A stretch of 64,000 bases of DNA from NCBI GenBank assembly GCA_009767595.1, contig VSDK01018390.1, positions 69,858-133,857 of the forward strand. Reading direction: 5' to 3'. Shown one piece after another: positions 34,369-46,502 of the stretch (the stretch's first letter is position 1; every line of letters begins with the position of its first letter). The position numbers were made by a program, and so were the translations under genes. Source of the stretch: Symbiodinium kawagutii. Taxonomy: Eukaryota; Sar; Dinophyceae; Suessiales; Symbiodiniaceae. The notes beneath the pieces are model-generated. The model did no database searches and was not told the DNA's origin. It worked only from the letters and a program-made list of their open reading frames with translations.

Positions 34369-35614
34369 GACCCTAATGAACGACTTGAAGGACAATCATC
34401 TGACGAAGAGTTGGCCGAGATTCATCGTGAGCTCGATGATCAGCACCATGAGCAGGTCAACGAAGTAGCGGCAACACAGGCAGCTGCGGAATCATCATCT
34501 GGGGATGTGGATATGTCTGCCCAGGAACCTCATTTGAAATAGAGTTACATCATTTTTCTATGTGTATTATTTTGGAATTTCTTGGCCAGTAAGTTTCAAT
34601 ATGCAGCTTCCTTTGACATATACACATGCCAGCATATGTAACGTGTATGTTCATGTCGGGTGGGAATTCTCATGGAACGAGCCAATGGCATATGTGGCAC
34701 AACAATTAGTTTCTTGTTCGTCGCAAGGAAATGTGTACATTTTATATAATTGCATACATATAGATAGATATATATATATATCAATGCTCTTTTATGCCAA
34801 TATAAACATAAATATATATATATCTTTGTGTGTATGTTGAAACTTTATCATAGATTTTTCACATATATCTACGTTCAGGCCAAAACAACATAATAACCAT
34901 TCAACTTAACATATGGTATGCAGCTACATGTTTGTTGTAACCGTTTCAAATTCATTGGGGAGTTTGTCAGCTAAACGTCCTAGGAGATTGCACCGGAGCT
35001 CAATCCTGATGATGAGGAAGCTGCGGACGAGGCCAAGGCAAGGTCTTCGCCAGCGAGTCCTCTTGGACCTGTATACAAACATTGTTTTTTAAAGAAATCA
35101 AACAATATAATATAGAAATGACAGAACCTGTTTGTCATTTAAATATAGAATAAAATGGTGTCTATGGCATTAGATGGACAAACCCACCAAAGAGTCACAC
35201 CAAAGAAATCCTCCAATTTAGTCACAAACGGGGCAACCCAACGCAAGCTGACAGGCGAAGAGGAGTGACTGCGGAGGAACGCACAAAGCACCAGATCCCC
35301 AGAATCTGGCCAAAGATGCTGACATACCACCTGGGGTGGCCCTCCACGAGGGGCGACCTACGAACGCCTCGCCCTTCTTTCAAATCCTACTTCCTAAGCC
35401 TTTCACCTGGGAGAAAAAGAAATCGAAAGCAGTGTCCTATGTAGGCCCTGTTGCCTATGAGAGGGGCACCACTCGAACTTGTGAGCAGGCTCGTGCGTGT
35501 GTGATCGCATGGGCATGGGCATGGTGGGAGTCTCTGACTCCATCTGATCGCAGTGCAATCCAGTCAGCAGAGCCTAGTGTTGACCACGCGGCCAAGAGGC
35601 GCAAGAGAACGTGA
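34369..35614 (+). CDS. Gene 8 C-terminal exons: acidic region plus basic nuclear-type tail
   Basis: Exon 34369-~34506 (after CTCCAG/G) reads NERLEGQSSDEELAEIHREL then an Ala/Glu-rich stretch. Exon 34984-35070 reads EIAPELNPDDEEAADEAKAR to LGP and leaves at GTATAC. Exon 35255-35614 reads PPGVALHEGRPTNASPFFQ, KPFTWEKKKSKAVSYVGPVA and CEQARACVIAWAWAWWESL and ends HAAKRRKRT before TGA. The last two join in phase 0 with AG/G. The donor of the first exon can be GTGGAT, GTCAAC or the GA donor GAACCT, all phase 0. The acidic middle and the KRRKR end suggest a nuclear protein, as inference. The beginning was not found. Confidence 0.6.
34755..34830. repeat. (TA)n-rich tract in gene 8 intron
   Basis: Runs of TATATATA separated by short unique sequence, one of about twenty such tracts in the window. 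Confidence 0.8.
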
Positions 35615-35936
35615 TAATCATAGCTAAAAGGGTCCCCAAAGTAAAGTAACAATGATGTTTGCAGAATTAGTTCATTGATGCCTGCTGGAAACATGTTTTG
35701 GTGTTTGTATGGACCTGAAGGCTTCGTGGGGTACCTCAGCACCTTCCAAAATTGGAGGGGTGTTTCGAGTTTAGGGAGCTGGCATATCTGAAGCGATGGC
35801 CAATGGGGTGAAAATGATGCAGTGCGTTGTTGCAGTGCCCACTTGCTTTCCAGAATCTTTTCAACCCATTGTTATGTATCCAGTACTCCCAAACCATAAA
35901 GTAGGTTAGCTATTGGGAATGGGAATGTTACAGCTT

Positions 35937-36051
35937 GAAGTGGGTCAAAACCCTGTACCCCTGGTTCCCTTATCATTAGCCATTGTTTTCCCTATGATTG
36001 TTGGTTAAAACCCCTATTATTGGTTGGTTAATTAATATTGACCCATGGCCA
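35937..36051. repeat. Family 1 element, copy a (TGGGTCAA...TTGACCCA)
   Basis: Starts near AAGTGGGTCAAAACCCTG and ends TATTGACCCATGGCCA; the ends are inverted repeats. The body is identical to copy b at 38876-38988 apart from an extra TTAA and the first few bases. Confidence 0.8.
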
Positions 36052-36613
36052 TTTCTGCGGGGGGTCAGCAGGTTACCAAGGTCCTGCCAGGCTACCATCC
36101 CCAACTTCATCGGCGAGTTCTGGCGAGCGATCTCCCAGCGCTTTTTTGCCAGCGCTTGTGATGCATAACCACAATACTAAAGCGCAAATGTGCCACAATG
36201 ATTTATGGTTCGTTTGTGGTTCAGTACATTTTTGTGCTAATGACAGAAACAGTCCAGTACATTATTGTGGTACATAATGATGTGCCACCACAAGACTGAA
36301 CCATAATCTGTTCGTATCCATAATTAGCACAATATCTTTAATCTGTATTTATCCATCATCATTTCATAATCATACGAATACTTTTAAAATAAATGTGGGC
36401 ACACAATCGGCCCAGTAAGTGTCCGAAGTGATGGTTGAATAGGAATAACCACCCAACCATGCCACTGCCATCATTGCTACCAAGAGTCGTTATGGAGAGA
36501 ATCACAGCCTTGCACAGGGCTTGGCGATTTCATCGTGCAGATTTATGGACACCAACTTTCTTACCCATCGAAGCATCCATGGCAAACTCGGCTCCTGTAC
36601 TTTCACCTCCCAG

Positions 36614-38062
36614 GAAACGGTTGATTTGTTGCAGCAGCGCCTATGGCTCAAGATCCCACTCCTTGAATATATGTCATGTTCCACAAATATGATGTATCCA
36701 TCAACTGAACAGTTCAACAATATTCAATACGCCCATTCCCTACACATGTCAGCCAATCTTGCTGGCATTGGCCATCAATGACCGTTATCAACTTCAAACT
36801 GAAGCAACTGCCAGTTGGCAAGCGCAGTTGATCTGGAGTCTTTCTGGCACTAGGGAGCGGACGACAACTGCAAAGATCAACCAGAAACAACCTCATGTCG
36901 TTGACTGCAAATGCACTCTGAACACGTTCCAGGTGAATCTCTTTCACATTGACAGATTGAAGCATCTGAACAGATCTGTTCCGCGAATTTTTTGACAGCA
37001 CAACAAAGGTGGAAGCGAAACAAATTTCACGCAGAACCAAACAAGCTTTTCTCCCACACAGCTGCTGCCCAGGAGCAGCACAAACATCCACATGCCTTGA
37101 AGATGGGGATTCGAGTTAGGTCGCCCATCGCTCAGCCTTGGGCGTGGGGCGACTGGACTCCCACTGTCCAGAAAGCCTGGTTGAGAATCCATCCACTTGG
37201 GCTTCAACAGTTGCTTAGTCCCTGCAAATCGCCCTTACGCATCTGGTGGCTTCTCGCATGAACCACGCGCGAACAAAACGCTGGAAAGGAGATCTTGCCA
37301 AATTTATGCAGCGGTAACCATATATCATGTAGACATCTATATAACAAAGCCGGAAGTTGCAAACAAATGTAAAAGAATGGAATGTATGCGTAACTCTTGG
37401 TTTGTATTGTTGAACATAATAAAGCTGTGCGTAGATGTGCGTCTGGGCATTCGTACACACAAGCATAAATTTCAACATATCAGTGATTGCGCTACCAATC
37501 AACTGTCAGGTCAAGGTCTCAAATTACGACCGGGAGCTGACCGCTGGTCATCGGAACCACTGCACTGAGCAGGGACCCCTTCGCTTCCCCGACGATACCT
37601 TCAAGGGAAGGAAAGGCACATCATCCCTGGTCACAAGCGAGGTGACATATCCAGAAGCTGTGGTATCTGTAGCTGCCCTTGAAATCGCCAGGTTATGAAC
37701 AAAAGGCTTGTACCTCATTGTCCGTATGATCTGTCCCGTAAAGCGCTAGCAGTCCATTTTGGCCAAACAAACACGACGAGCAACGCACGACGAGGCACCA
37801 GTTTCTGATCGCTCAACTCGCTCAATTAGCTTTCCGCATGTCAACTCAGCTTTTGTGGAGCCAAAGGAGCTGCGGTGACGCAAACTCTGTGGCCGCAAAC
37901 TTGGAACATTTCTTGGCTCTTCTCCATGCCATCGATTCTATGGGACCGTTGGGTCTTAAGAAACAGCACCATGCGGGGGATTATACTGCCTTGATCTGCC
38001 AAGCAGTGCGCGAAAGGGGTGTTAAAACTCATGAAAGAGCCATGAGGTTTCACAGCATTTAG
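36614..38062 (+). CDS. Gene 9: five linked exons, C-terminal 228 aa of unknown protein
   Basis: Exons are 36614-36672, 36854-36932, 37073-37217, 37484-37691 and 37867-38062, all GT-AG and phase-consistent, ending with TAG at 38060-38062. Four acceptors are followed by G and one by T. The protein reads ETVDLLQQRLWLKIPLLEYM, then a Lys/Gln-rich stretch with CKC, then RSPIAQPWAWGDWTPTVQKA, SNYDRELTAGHRNHC and AANLEHFLALLHAIDSMGPL before a basic end (VRERGVKTHERAMRF). The 5' end was not found, and exons to the left of 36614 are expected. The minus strand is open opposite 36854-36932, but it has no matching chain of junctions. No family was recognised. Confidence 0.6.
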
Positions 38063-38082
38063 GAACTATATCCTAAGCATAG

Positions 38083-38127
38083 AATCTATCTATCTATCTA
38101 CCTACCTACCTGATCGATCCATCTATC

Positions 38128-38158
<31 letters not shown>

Positions 38159-38211
38159 CTAATCTAATCTAATCTAATCTAATCTAATCTAATCTAATCT
38201 AATCTAATCTA

Positions 38212-38256
<45 letters not shown>

Positions 38257-38286
38257 ATCTATCTATCTATCTAATCTATCTATCTG
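38083..38286. repeat. (CTAT)n and (AATCT)n microsatellite
   Basis: CTAT tetranucleotides flank a block of about eleven AATCT pentanucleotides, and then the CTAT runs resume. It begins 20 bases after the gene 9 stop, so it would lie in the 3' untranslated region. Confidence 0.95.
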
Positions 38287-38875
38287 TCTATATGCAAAAA
38301 AGTATCTTTCATATCATTTCATGTTATCTCACATATAGTTTACAAAGTAAACAAACAAATAATTACGGGTAAACATGTTCTTTTGCCCGTTTCTATCTCG
38401 TTGGCGGCTTGTAACATCTCAAAACATCATGGTTTGGTAACCCAACGCACAGGGTACCTAGGCTGTGCCCTGGGTGGTTTTCATGTAAGGGTGTAAATCA
38501 TATGCAACATGAAGTGGCACATGCCAACCCAACAGCATGAACGATAAAGGCCTAAAACCCTAAACCCAAAAAAACACAGAGTTTTGTGCGACAAGCAAAC
38601 CTTCTTCATATGACCATGCCACTTCATCTTGTAAGATGCTCCATAGGATATATTCATAGAATGCCTCATAAGAAATACTATCAGTCCCCATGAAATGCTT
38701 GTGGGCAAAAAAAGGAGCTCGCGCGTAGATCTGGTACATCAATTATATATATATACATACATATTTAGTATATAACAAACACATGTAACTACACAGGGTA
38801 TACACAACAATTCATCAGTAACTGGGATCAATCAACAATTCATGTCTGGTGGTTCCATTTGCTCAATACTTCATG

Positions 38876-38988
38876 TGGCAGTGGGTCAAAACCCTGTACC
38901 CCTGGTTCCCTTATCATTAGCCATTGTTTTCCCTATGATTGTTGGTTAAAACCCCTATTATTGGTTGGTTAATATTGACCCATGGCCA
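38876..38988. repeat. Family 1 element, copy b
   Basis: TGGCAGTGGGTCAA at the left and TTGACCCATGGCCA at the right are inverted repeats (12 of 14 pairs). TG flanks both sides, a possible 2-base target duplication. Confidence 0.85.
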
Positions 38989-39104
38989 TGTCATTTTAAT
39001 CCAAGCCAAGCAGGAGAGTGTATATTTATAGTCCATGAACAAATCATGTAACAACACAAGTAGCATAATTACACATCCAAGAGTTACACAGTCACCGACA
39101 AAGC

Positions 39105-39287
39105 TTACTCAACACATTCAACCCTTCCTTGCAACAGCCGCAGCAACCCGGCACGCGTGAATCCCGGGGCACGCGTACCCGGAGGCATCAAGTCCACAGA
39201 GTGCAGCACTGCGGGCTGAGCACGGACCTGGACCTGGACACACACCACGAGTTGCCATGCTGAGCCTCCGTATGTCGGATGCCGCAA
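39105..39287 (-). CDS. Minus-strand exon candidate, unknown
   Basis: The GC-rich block reads on the minus strand as QLVVCVQVQVRAQPAVLHSV then DLMPPGTRAPGFTRAGLL and ends RLLQGRVECVE before a stop. The plus strand is only partly open. The content is protein-like, but no junction was confirmed. Confidence 0.35.
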   Translation of the reverse strand: MRHPTYGGSAWQLVVCVQVQVRAQPAVLHSVDLMPPGTRAPGFTRAGLLRLLQGRVECVE

Positions 39288-39340
39288 CGTGTTTCTGGTG
39301 GTCTATCATAGTCATACATAGTCATACATAGTCATAGTAG

Positions 39341-39437
39341 CTGGTTGTTGGTGCTCACCAGCCCTGTGAAAAATGTTCGTCAACTTTGTCACTCATTCCC
39401 TTTGGGAAAGTAAAAAATGCTTACAAGCACCAACCAG
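39341..39437. repeat. Family 3 inverted-repeat element
   Basis: CTGGTTGTTGGTGCTCACC at the left is the inverse of AAGCACCAACCAG at the right. The core has GGGAAAGTAAAAAATGCTT, as in the copy at 14364. Confidence 0.7.
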
Positions 39438-39943
39438 GTAGTGACGGTAGTGATCAAGAAGTGGTATACACCCGGAACTCCGAACGCTTGACCACTATTG
39501 GTATATCACTGTCATATCACGTATATCACTGTTCACCACTATCGGTAACAGGAACTAGGGGTCAATTAATGTCAATGATGTATTGGTTATGAATGAAACA
39601 ACTTTGTCCTATCAACCCATATCCTTGAATGATCAGCAATGTTTATGTGTACCCTCATCGGGGCATCCATCACTTTTGGCATATCATTGTCTACCTGGTG
39701 CAATTATCATCATCATTTGACCATCGCGAAATCATGTCAGCATATGTCTATGTCAATCAATGTACAGTATATACATAAAATGGCAGCTAAAGAATCTCAA
39801 TACATGACATCTGCATTACAATTCATGTACAAACAATGTTAAGAACAATCATACAAAGTATATATGGATGTATATATGGATGTACAGTATATATGGATGT
39901 ATATGTAGCGGTTTAATAACATATATCAATCTACTGTACATAT

Positions 39944-40042
39944 CCCTATGCTTCCAGTATCTCCAATTATCATTATAGTAGGTAACCAATCCCAGTTACA
40001 ACAATTACCTACCATTTCTTAATGGTAAGCGGAAGCATAGGG
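39944..40042. repeat. Family 4 element with perfect 12-bp inverted ends
   Basis: CCCTATGCTTCC at the left and GGAAGCATAGGG at the right. The flanking TAT on both sides is a possible target duplication. The core contains GGTAACCAATCCCAGTTAC. Relatives are at 2071-2163 and 55462-55534. Confidence 0.8.
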
Positions 40043-40644
40043 TATCATACCAAACAGTTGATATAAGGCAGCGGGTCAAATCCCTGTAAACCTAGTGAAC
40101 ATCCCATGATCAAACTCGTCTTTCATGGGAAGTTAACCTTGACATTTTTAGGATGGTTGACATCTGCCCATATCCATGTTTTTTTTCTATCATGTCTATT
40201 TGACCAACTGGCTGAGTGTGTTTTTTCTGAGCCAACTGGCTTGGGAGAACTGGGATGGTCATCCTCAATCAACGCGCTGGTGATGACCTTTTTCATTACG
40301 GAAGGCATTGGTAACAACAGATTCCACATCAAAGCTAATGGAACCACAAATGAAGCCCATGGTTGTTGATGTCAGCATCGCGGATTGGTGAAAAAGGCTC
40401 TGTTACACATCATAATTCACTGATATAACCAGGCAAACTATGTGTCATATATTCGCTTCTTGATGGGCAAAGCCTTGTCGATTGATCACCCGAACAAGGC
40501 GGCTGATCCTGCAAGCATGGCTACTAACCTGGGATTCTCTAAGTCCAACATCCAAAACACATACATACCGTTGATTCGAACACATATTGCTGGAAGTCAT
40601 CAAGAACCTAATTTTTGGAAGTACCGCGTGTGTGTGTGTGTGTA

Positions 40645-42230
40645 TTTAAATAGATAAATATATATATATATATATATTTGTGCATGTATGTATATGTAGT
40701 ACAAAGTTTGCCAAGCAATGTCACAATAATGCTAAGTATTAGAGTTGTTGCAAACAAAAAATGTTGAGCAACTGAAGCAGCGGGGTGGGGGGAAAACGGG
40801 GTTGCGGGGAGGAAATCTCTGTCACTAGACTTTGAGTGGCTCTTTTAAGCGAGTTCCGACTGATTCCCGGAAGCGGTTTCCGCTACTGAAAATTATCTAA
40901 GCAGGGTTCGGGTGGCTCTCCGCAATTAGATCTTTTCCTTGGGGTCTAAGCTGGTTACAGGGTCTACAAAGGCACCCATACATAGTTCTAAGCGAGTTGC
41001 AATGCTCGTTTTTCCAAGCGGGGTGGGAAGTTGAAAAAAGAGAGATCCATGGAATATGGTCGAAATATGTAGAAATTCAGCCTTGGACCCAGTTCATCCT
41101 GGAAACCATCCAGTTTGGTTCTGTGAGTATGGTCAATTGGCATTCTGCTCGAGAATGATTTGCCGGTGGTGGCAGTCTTGTGAACACTGTTCGAATGTCT
41201 AGAGACAAAAGTACAGGGAAACGATGACTAACCATCATTCACATGTTTCGACTTGCTATTCATCATGTTTAACTACAGAATATCTATTTGTGTTTAATCT
41301 GGATTCACAAATTGGAAACCATGCTGATCCACTATTGACAATTGTTCAGCATAGTTGGACTGAATATTATCAAGCTCAATCAATCATTGCCAACCGTCCT
41401 GAAACAGGAAATAATAACATTTATTCTGTACACATATATCTATATATATATATATAAATATATCATTCATAAAACATTGTTTCGCCAAAGTTTACATTTA
41501 TATATAGAGAGAGAGATGAAATATATCTATGATAGTGATCTAGTAACGTATCTGTAAATATCTATATATATATATATACACATATTCACAACATACAATA
41601 TTAAGTAGTTTCAAACATATAATCAGTATTAACGACCATGAAAGATCCTTCTTCATTCACCGCTTCACTTCCTAAGTCGCGCTTCTCCAAGCTGGCCTCT
41701 GGTATCCTGGGGCAGTAGTGACAGGCGCGGAGAAAAACGGGGCTTCCAACCGGGGCCATCAGCCATGGTGGAGCAATAGAGCTCCCGCAAAACATTAATG
41801 AAATTCCAAAGGTGACATGAATATGATCACGAATCAAATCCTCAAAGACTATCTTAGATCTTGCTTGTATGACGTGAAAGTGAACTGATGAAACACGATT
41901 AGGATACAGGCTATTCTGTGCCGATCAATTTGGTGAGAGGCCAAGACATGCTTGCAAGATACCAGCTATGGATATACCAGTATAGTCGGGGCATAGCGCT
42001 GATTCCAATGAATGATTTCACCTCGCCATTAGCTGCCAGTTTCAAGGCCCCCCACCCCCCAGTTGGAGAGGATAAAAAAAACATGCGATCAACTATCATC
42101 GCTTCAGTTGGTTACATTCATCATTCTCTGTTTCTTCATTCCCATCATCAACAAAATCACAATTGAATCGACCATTCTTATGGAAGTTTATTCTCTGTTT
42201 CTTGTATTTTTTTCTCCTACCAAATTCTTA
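40645..42230. other. No supported gene
   Basis: Contains (TA)n tracts near 40655-40675, 41440-41460 and 41560-41580, a G-rich patch at 40780-40810 and mixed-composition DNA at 40800-41050 that repeats GCGAGTT/AAGCG words. Open frames are short and unsupported. Confidence 0.4.
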
Positions 42231-42231
42231 A

Positions 42232-42320
42232 CAGTCTTAACAGTTGTTCAACCCCTATGAAAAAAAAGTCAACCAACCATTTTTACTAGGGAAAAAATAT
42301 CAATCAACCACCAACCAGCT
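42232..42320. repeat. Family 3 element, diverged copy
   Basis: The order GTTCAACCCCTATGAAAAAA, then GTCAACCAACCATTTTTACT, then CACCAACCAGC matches the core and right end of the family. Confidence 0.5.
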
Positions 42321-42363
42321 TTCAACAGTTGTTCTAGTAGGAGCTGTGGCTCCTCTCCACAGC

Positions 42364-42500
42364 TCCCAAACCATTCTTCTCACCCCCCTGGATCTGGAGC
42401 CGTCCTTCGGAAGGCTGCGGTGCAAGAGACGTTCAAAGGTCCTTAAGTCCTGGGCCGTCAAGTCACGGTGCGGCACAACTGGTTGCTCTGACGAGGGGAA
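42364..42500 (+). CDS. Plus-strand exon candidate, basic
   Basis: Reads LTPLDLEPSFGRLRCKRR then SKVLKSWAVKSRCGTTGCSD on the plus strand, in a GC-rich block surrounded by AT-rich DNA. The composition is basic with Cys. Borders were not established. Confidence 0.35.
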
Positions 42501-43324
42501 GCCAACACATGGCTATACAAAAGGATATCAAGTCACGGTGCATATACTGTAAAAGAATCTATTGTATCAGAATCTGGGGGGCTCAATGTTTTTTTCCGTC
42601 CCTATGGATCTGCATGGATCTTTCCCCTGCTCAATTAAGAATTTGAGGGACCCTCACTTGGGGGCACTACATTCTTAAAAAAGAAGACATAGCCCAGCTG
42701 GTGCTGCCGGTGCAGCTGGGAAGCACGGGAGCAGGAAGTTTGGGGGAAGTCGAGCCCGCAACCCGCAGAAAATCAAAAAACAACTTTTCAGACATGAGTA
42801 CATAAAACATGAGTACATTAAACTACATATGTAGACATATGTAAACAGAACAAGTTGTAGGTGCACATATGTATATGTAAATACATGTACGTATATAATG
42901 TATTTACCGAAATGTGAGCAACCTAAACATGCTGTGCTTTTTTAGCAGGTAGACGACCCCATTTTGGGTGCAAACAAATGTGCATAATACACCCAACAAA
43001 TAGGTCTACCACCAAACCAGGATTTCTTGGTGTTGCGGGAAGTGGGTTGGCCAGGCAAGCTTCCATGTCACAACCAAGTACGGTCAGGCATTCAATCAAA
43101 AGAAAAAGTATCCTTCCGCACTTAAAACAAATCCGGCTGCAGGTGACCAATCTGTTTGAATTGGCACTATAGCCTTCTGGTTGGTGGCTCCAACCCTCGT
43201 TCCCCCGTTAAAAGGCTAGCTCTGGATACCCCTGGCTCCTTGGCTCCCCCTTTTAACTTGCTATACATATTAGTGCGCTCATATATGGATAGCCCTGGCT
43301 CCAAGCAGCTCTCTCCAAACCAGC

Positions 43325-43445
43325 CAGCCACAAGAACGCGTGGCTGTGCCGCTAGTGATCACAGCCACGGCATCCGAGGAGCTCCCACAGCCACGGCCTC
43401 CTTCAAGCATGCCTGAGCACTCAGAGGTTTTTCTGATTGGTTTCC
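43325..43445 (+). CDS. Plus-strand exon candidate
   Basis: Reads VAVPLVITATASEELPQP then RPPSSMPEHSEVFLIGF. The frame is open with GC-ending codons. No junctions could be confirmed; the opposite strand is partly open. Confidence 0.3.
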
Positions 43446-44877
43446 CTAGGGATAGAGATTTCAAATGGTTGACCCATTGGAGCCAAATTGGCTCCCCCAG
43501 AGCGTATGAAAAAAAGAGTCAAATTGGTTTGTCATTCCAGCTAGGGATACAAGTTGACATGAAACCACACTCCATTTCGGGTACTCCCATGGATGATATA
43601 GAAGTTGCGTTTGAAACATGCTGGGAACCGTGCAGTCGCTCTTTCAAATACACCGGACAAAATGAAATTGGTTGAAAATGCAGTCAAGTTGGGAAATGCC
43701 GAGCATTGTTAAGCGCAAAAGAAACAAGTTTCCCCAACAGCCGTGGGAAATCGGCTTCGGCAAATGGGATAGTCAGCCAACAGCTGATCCAACCGAGTAT
43801 CCCCACATTTTCACCATGCTCCTATTGTTGGCTCATTAGTTGCTTGTTGCGTTGGTGACATGATCAGGTAATTACAACCAGCTGTATACTTAGTTGATAA
43901 TTGTTGGATCACCCTGGCTAGTTATTCCTCGGGTTTGCCTATGTGTTAATTGGATCAACCAAGGAATTAGAGAACCCTGTCTCTGCTTGTATCAGTAAAC
44001 ACATGTTGTTGAACCAGCTTCGGTGACTTCTCAGTCATTGGTCCGCCAGTTGCTACCGATCCGCCAGTGGTGCGATCTATGGAGAATTTGGAAACTGCAC
44101 AATTGTTCATACAGATTGCGTCAATCTCTCTCCTTCACTCCCTCCCTGTAAATATCGGAAATAATTGATGATGATAAATATGCATAAACAAATGTATTTT
44201 TTAAAATATTTAATATATATATATATATACACGTACATAGAGATACTCATAAAGTATGCTTATATGGCCTGTGCGCATATATATATATATATAGATGTCA
44301 CCATATTTTTTTCAAACACATATGCGGAAATATACTATTGTGATCACTACAATGAACAGTGCACACATGTGCAAAATGGTCACAGGGTGTTCTTTGGAGT
44401 ATCAAACAGCACCTCTCTTTACACGTGAAATTAAAGAACTCAGGAATGGATATGCGCGTCACGTTTTGTAGCCTCATGACCAAGCAGGTTTCTAATGTTG
44501 GCTGATCTACGATTCCTGTAGCAACCACTGTTTTATCAATTGCACTTGATGCCAATAAGCCATAAAAGGATGTCAATAGATTAATGGGGACTAATAGATC
44601 AATTGATGATCATGTGATTTTTTTAAGTTGTACTAGATCGTTAGTGGTAAGCAATTGATGTTTGTTTTATATTCAGAACTGGGCGACGCACTTGAGACTT
44701 GGCCAGCTGAAGAGCTGTGGTGTTGTCGATGGTTACTGTTGGCATGTTGTCACATATCTTTATCAACCAACATATACCGACCATATAGATCTTTATTGCT
44801 ACAGAAATACCACTCACCCAATGATTAAGAGAATTACCTAACATATGTACAAATATACGTATACATATATATATATA

Positions 44878-45001
44878 TGGCTGTGGGTCAGTTCACCCCG
44901 TACCCCTGGTTCCCCTATCATTCACCATTGGTTTCCCTATAAAATTGTTGGTTATTAACCACCATGAAATTGGTTGGTTAACTGCTTGACCCAGCTCGCC
45001 A
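44878..45001. repeat. Family 1 element, copy c (diverged)
   Basis: TGGCTGTGGGTCAG at the left and CTTGACCCAGCTCGCCA at the right. TATA directly flanks both ends, a possible TA-type target duplication. Confidence 0.7.
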
Positions 45002-45018
45002 TATACCAGAACACATCC

Positions 45019-45156
45019 ATGGAACCCAAATGGAGGACCTTGCGACCTTGCGACCTTCATCCAGATCCTGCGCCGAGTCGTCCCATCTTGACGCCTGTAA
45101 AGCCTGAGAGGCAAAGCTCGTGTGTTCCGCTGCCTCAAGTGGCCACAGAGGATGCA
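45019..45156 (+). CDS. Plus-strand exon candidate starting with ATG
   Basis: ATG 45019 opens MEPKWRTLRPCDLHPDPAPS then RPILTPVKPERQS and VPLPQVATEDA, with a phase-0 GTTTCA donor at 45157. It begins 18 bases after a family 1 element. The composition is Pro-rich. The next good plus exon (45319) needs a different phase, so they may not be direct neighbours. Confidence 0.35.
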
Positions 45157-45318
45157 GTTTCAACCACACACACACATTTCACATGTCATGTTTATTTGCA
45201 CACACAAGTACTTATATACAAAGCCAATGCCTAAAACATATGTTAAACAAATAAATTCCTCATTTACAGTTCTATTACAGTATGTACATCAAGTTTCATC
45301 ATGTTCCATGACCAAAGG

Positions 45319-45446
45319 AACGGCACTCCATGGCACCAGCCACGAATCATGGCACCACCAAGGGCTGCACCATGCTGCAGAAAATACTCTCGCCCTGATG
45401 GCCTTGGTCGATCCGCGTGTCCTGCTCTTGGCGGTCCGTCTCTGAT
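45319..45446 (+). CDS. Plus-strand terminal exon candidate
   Basis: After CCAAAG/G the frame reads GTALHGTSHESWHHQGLHH then AAENTLALMALVDPRVLLLA and ends VRL before TGA at 45444-45446. The content looks like a genuine C-terminus; it needs one base from an upstream exon. Confidence 0.4.
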
Positions 45447-45642
45447 TCCAAGGCGTTCCCTGGGGCTGGTTACCTAGTGGACCTAGTGCTTAGCAATGAT
45501 TCATGAGTGGTTCATTAATGGTTCATTTGTGGTTAGTGGTTAACTGGTGGTTGATAATGGTTGAGAATGATTTGATAGTTGATAATGTTTTTGTTCGGCA
45601 TCCAACCCCCGTTGCAACCAGCTGGTACCAAATGGAAGCACC

Positions 45643-45981
45643 TATAGTGACGGACTCCTACTTAGAACGGAAAAGTTTTTCCAAAATTGGAATTCAGTAC
45701 TCAGAACGGAACCGAGAATTGCTACTTAGAACATGATGATTTGTTGAATGAATTTCAGTACTTAGAACATGGTGATTTTTTGAATGAATTTCAGGTTCTG
45801 GAACCTGTGACGTCCATGGGTCTCATGTATGTATGTGGGGCCTGTTCTAAGTACAGGATTTTGATTTCATGTTGAGCCTGTTCCAAGTACTGCGTTTTGG
45901 TTCTAAGTACAGGATCCTAGCTGCAACGCATACGCCCGTCGCGTTTCCAAAATGCGTTCTAAGTAGGAGTCCGTCACTATA
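45643..45981. mobile_element. 339-bp element with perfect 26-bp terminal inverted repeats
   Basis: The first 26 bases (from TATAGTGACGGACTCCTACT) are the exact inverse of the last 26 (ending AGTAGGAGTCCGTCACTATA). Inside, short copies of TACTTAGAAC on the left half face copies of GTTCTAAGTA on the right half, so the whole element is a loose palindrome with subterminal repeats. If the outermost TA on each side is a target duplication, the ends are TAGTGACGG, which would suit a TA-inserting superfamily such as Tc1/mariner; this is inference. It has no transposase, so it is non-autonomous. No other copy was seen in the window. Confidence 0.85.
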
Positions 45982-46502
45982 CTATTTCATGGTAACTGTA
46001 GCATAGGGAGTAATAAACACTTACCTGCACAATCTTAAGCAACTCAGTTTTTTTTGATTGAAGTGACTTGCCTAACAATTGGCTATTAACGTGATTAGAC
46101 TTTTCAATTGAAGCGTCATCTGCAGCCACCATTGACCGTTGACTACAACAACAAGCACATCGTTCGCTATCATCAACCATGACTGACCATTGCTCACCAT
46201 CAATCAACTATCAATCAACTATCAAGTAGCCATCATTCATCCTCAATCAACCGTCAAGTTACCATCAATCAAATATCAATGAAACATAAAGTATCCATCA
46301 TTACTCATCAATCAATCATTTATTCACCACTAATTATTAACTATTAATGTCGTCACTCACCCTGTCATTAACCTTCAGCAGCCATCCACCAACCATCAAT
46401 TCACAATTGACAAACAAAAACACACAATAAACATTACCTACCCACTATGGAAAACATCAACGAATTACTTTCACCCCTGTTCACCATCACCATGCCCAAT
46501 GT

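Noticed and set aside
40780-41040. GC-shifted block with GCGAGTT and AAGCGG words
   Set aside because: There is no open frame of useful length and no structure that I could name; it is left as unexplained spacer.
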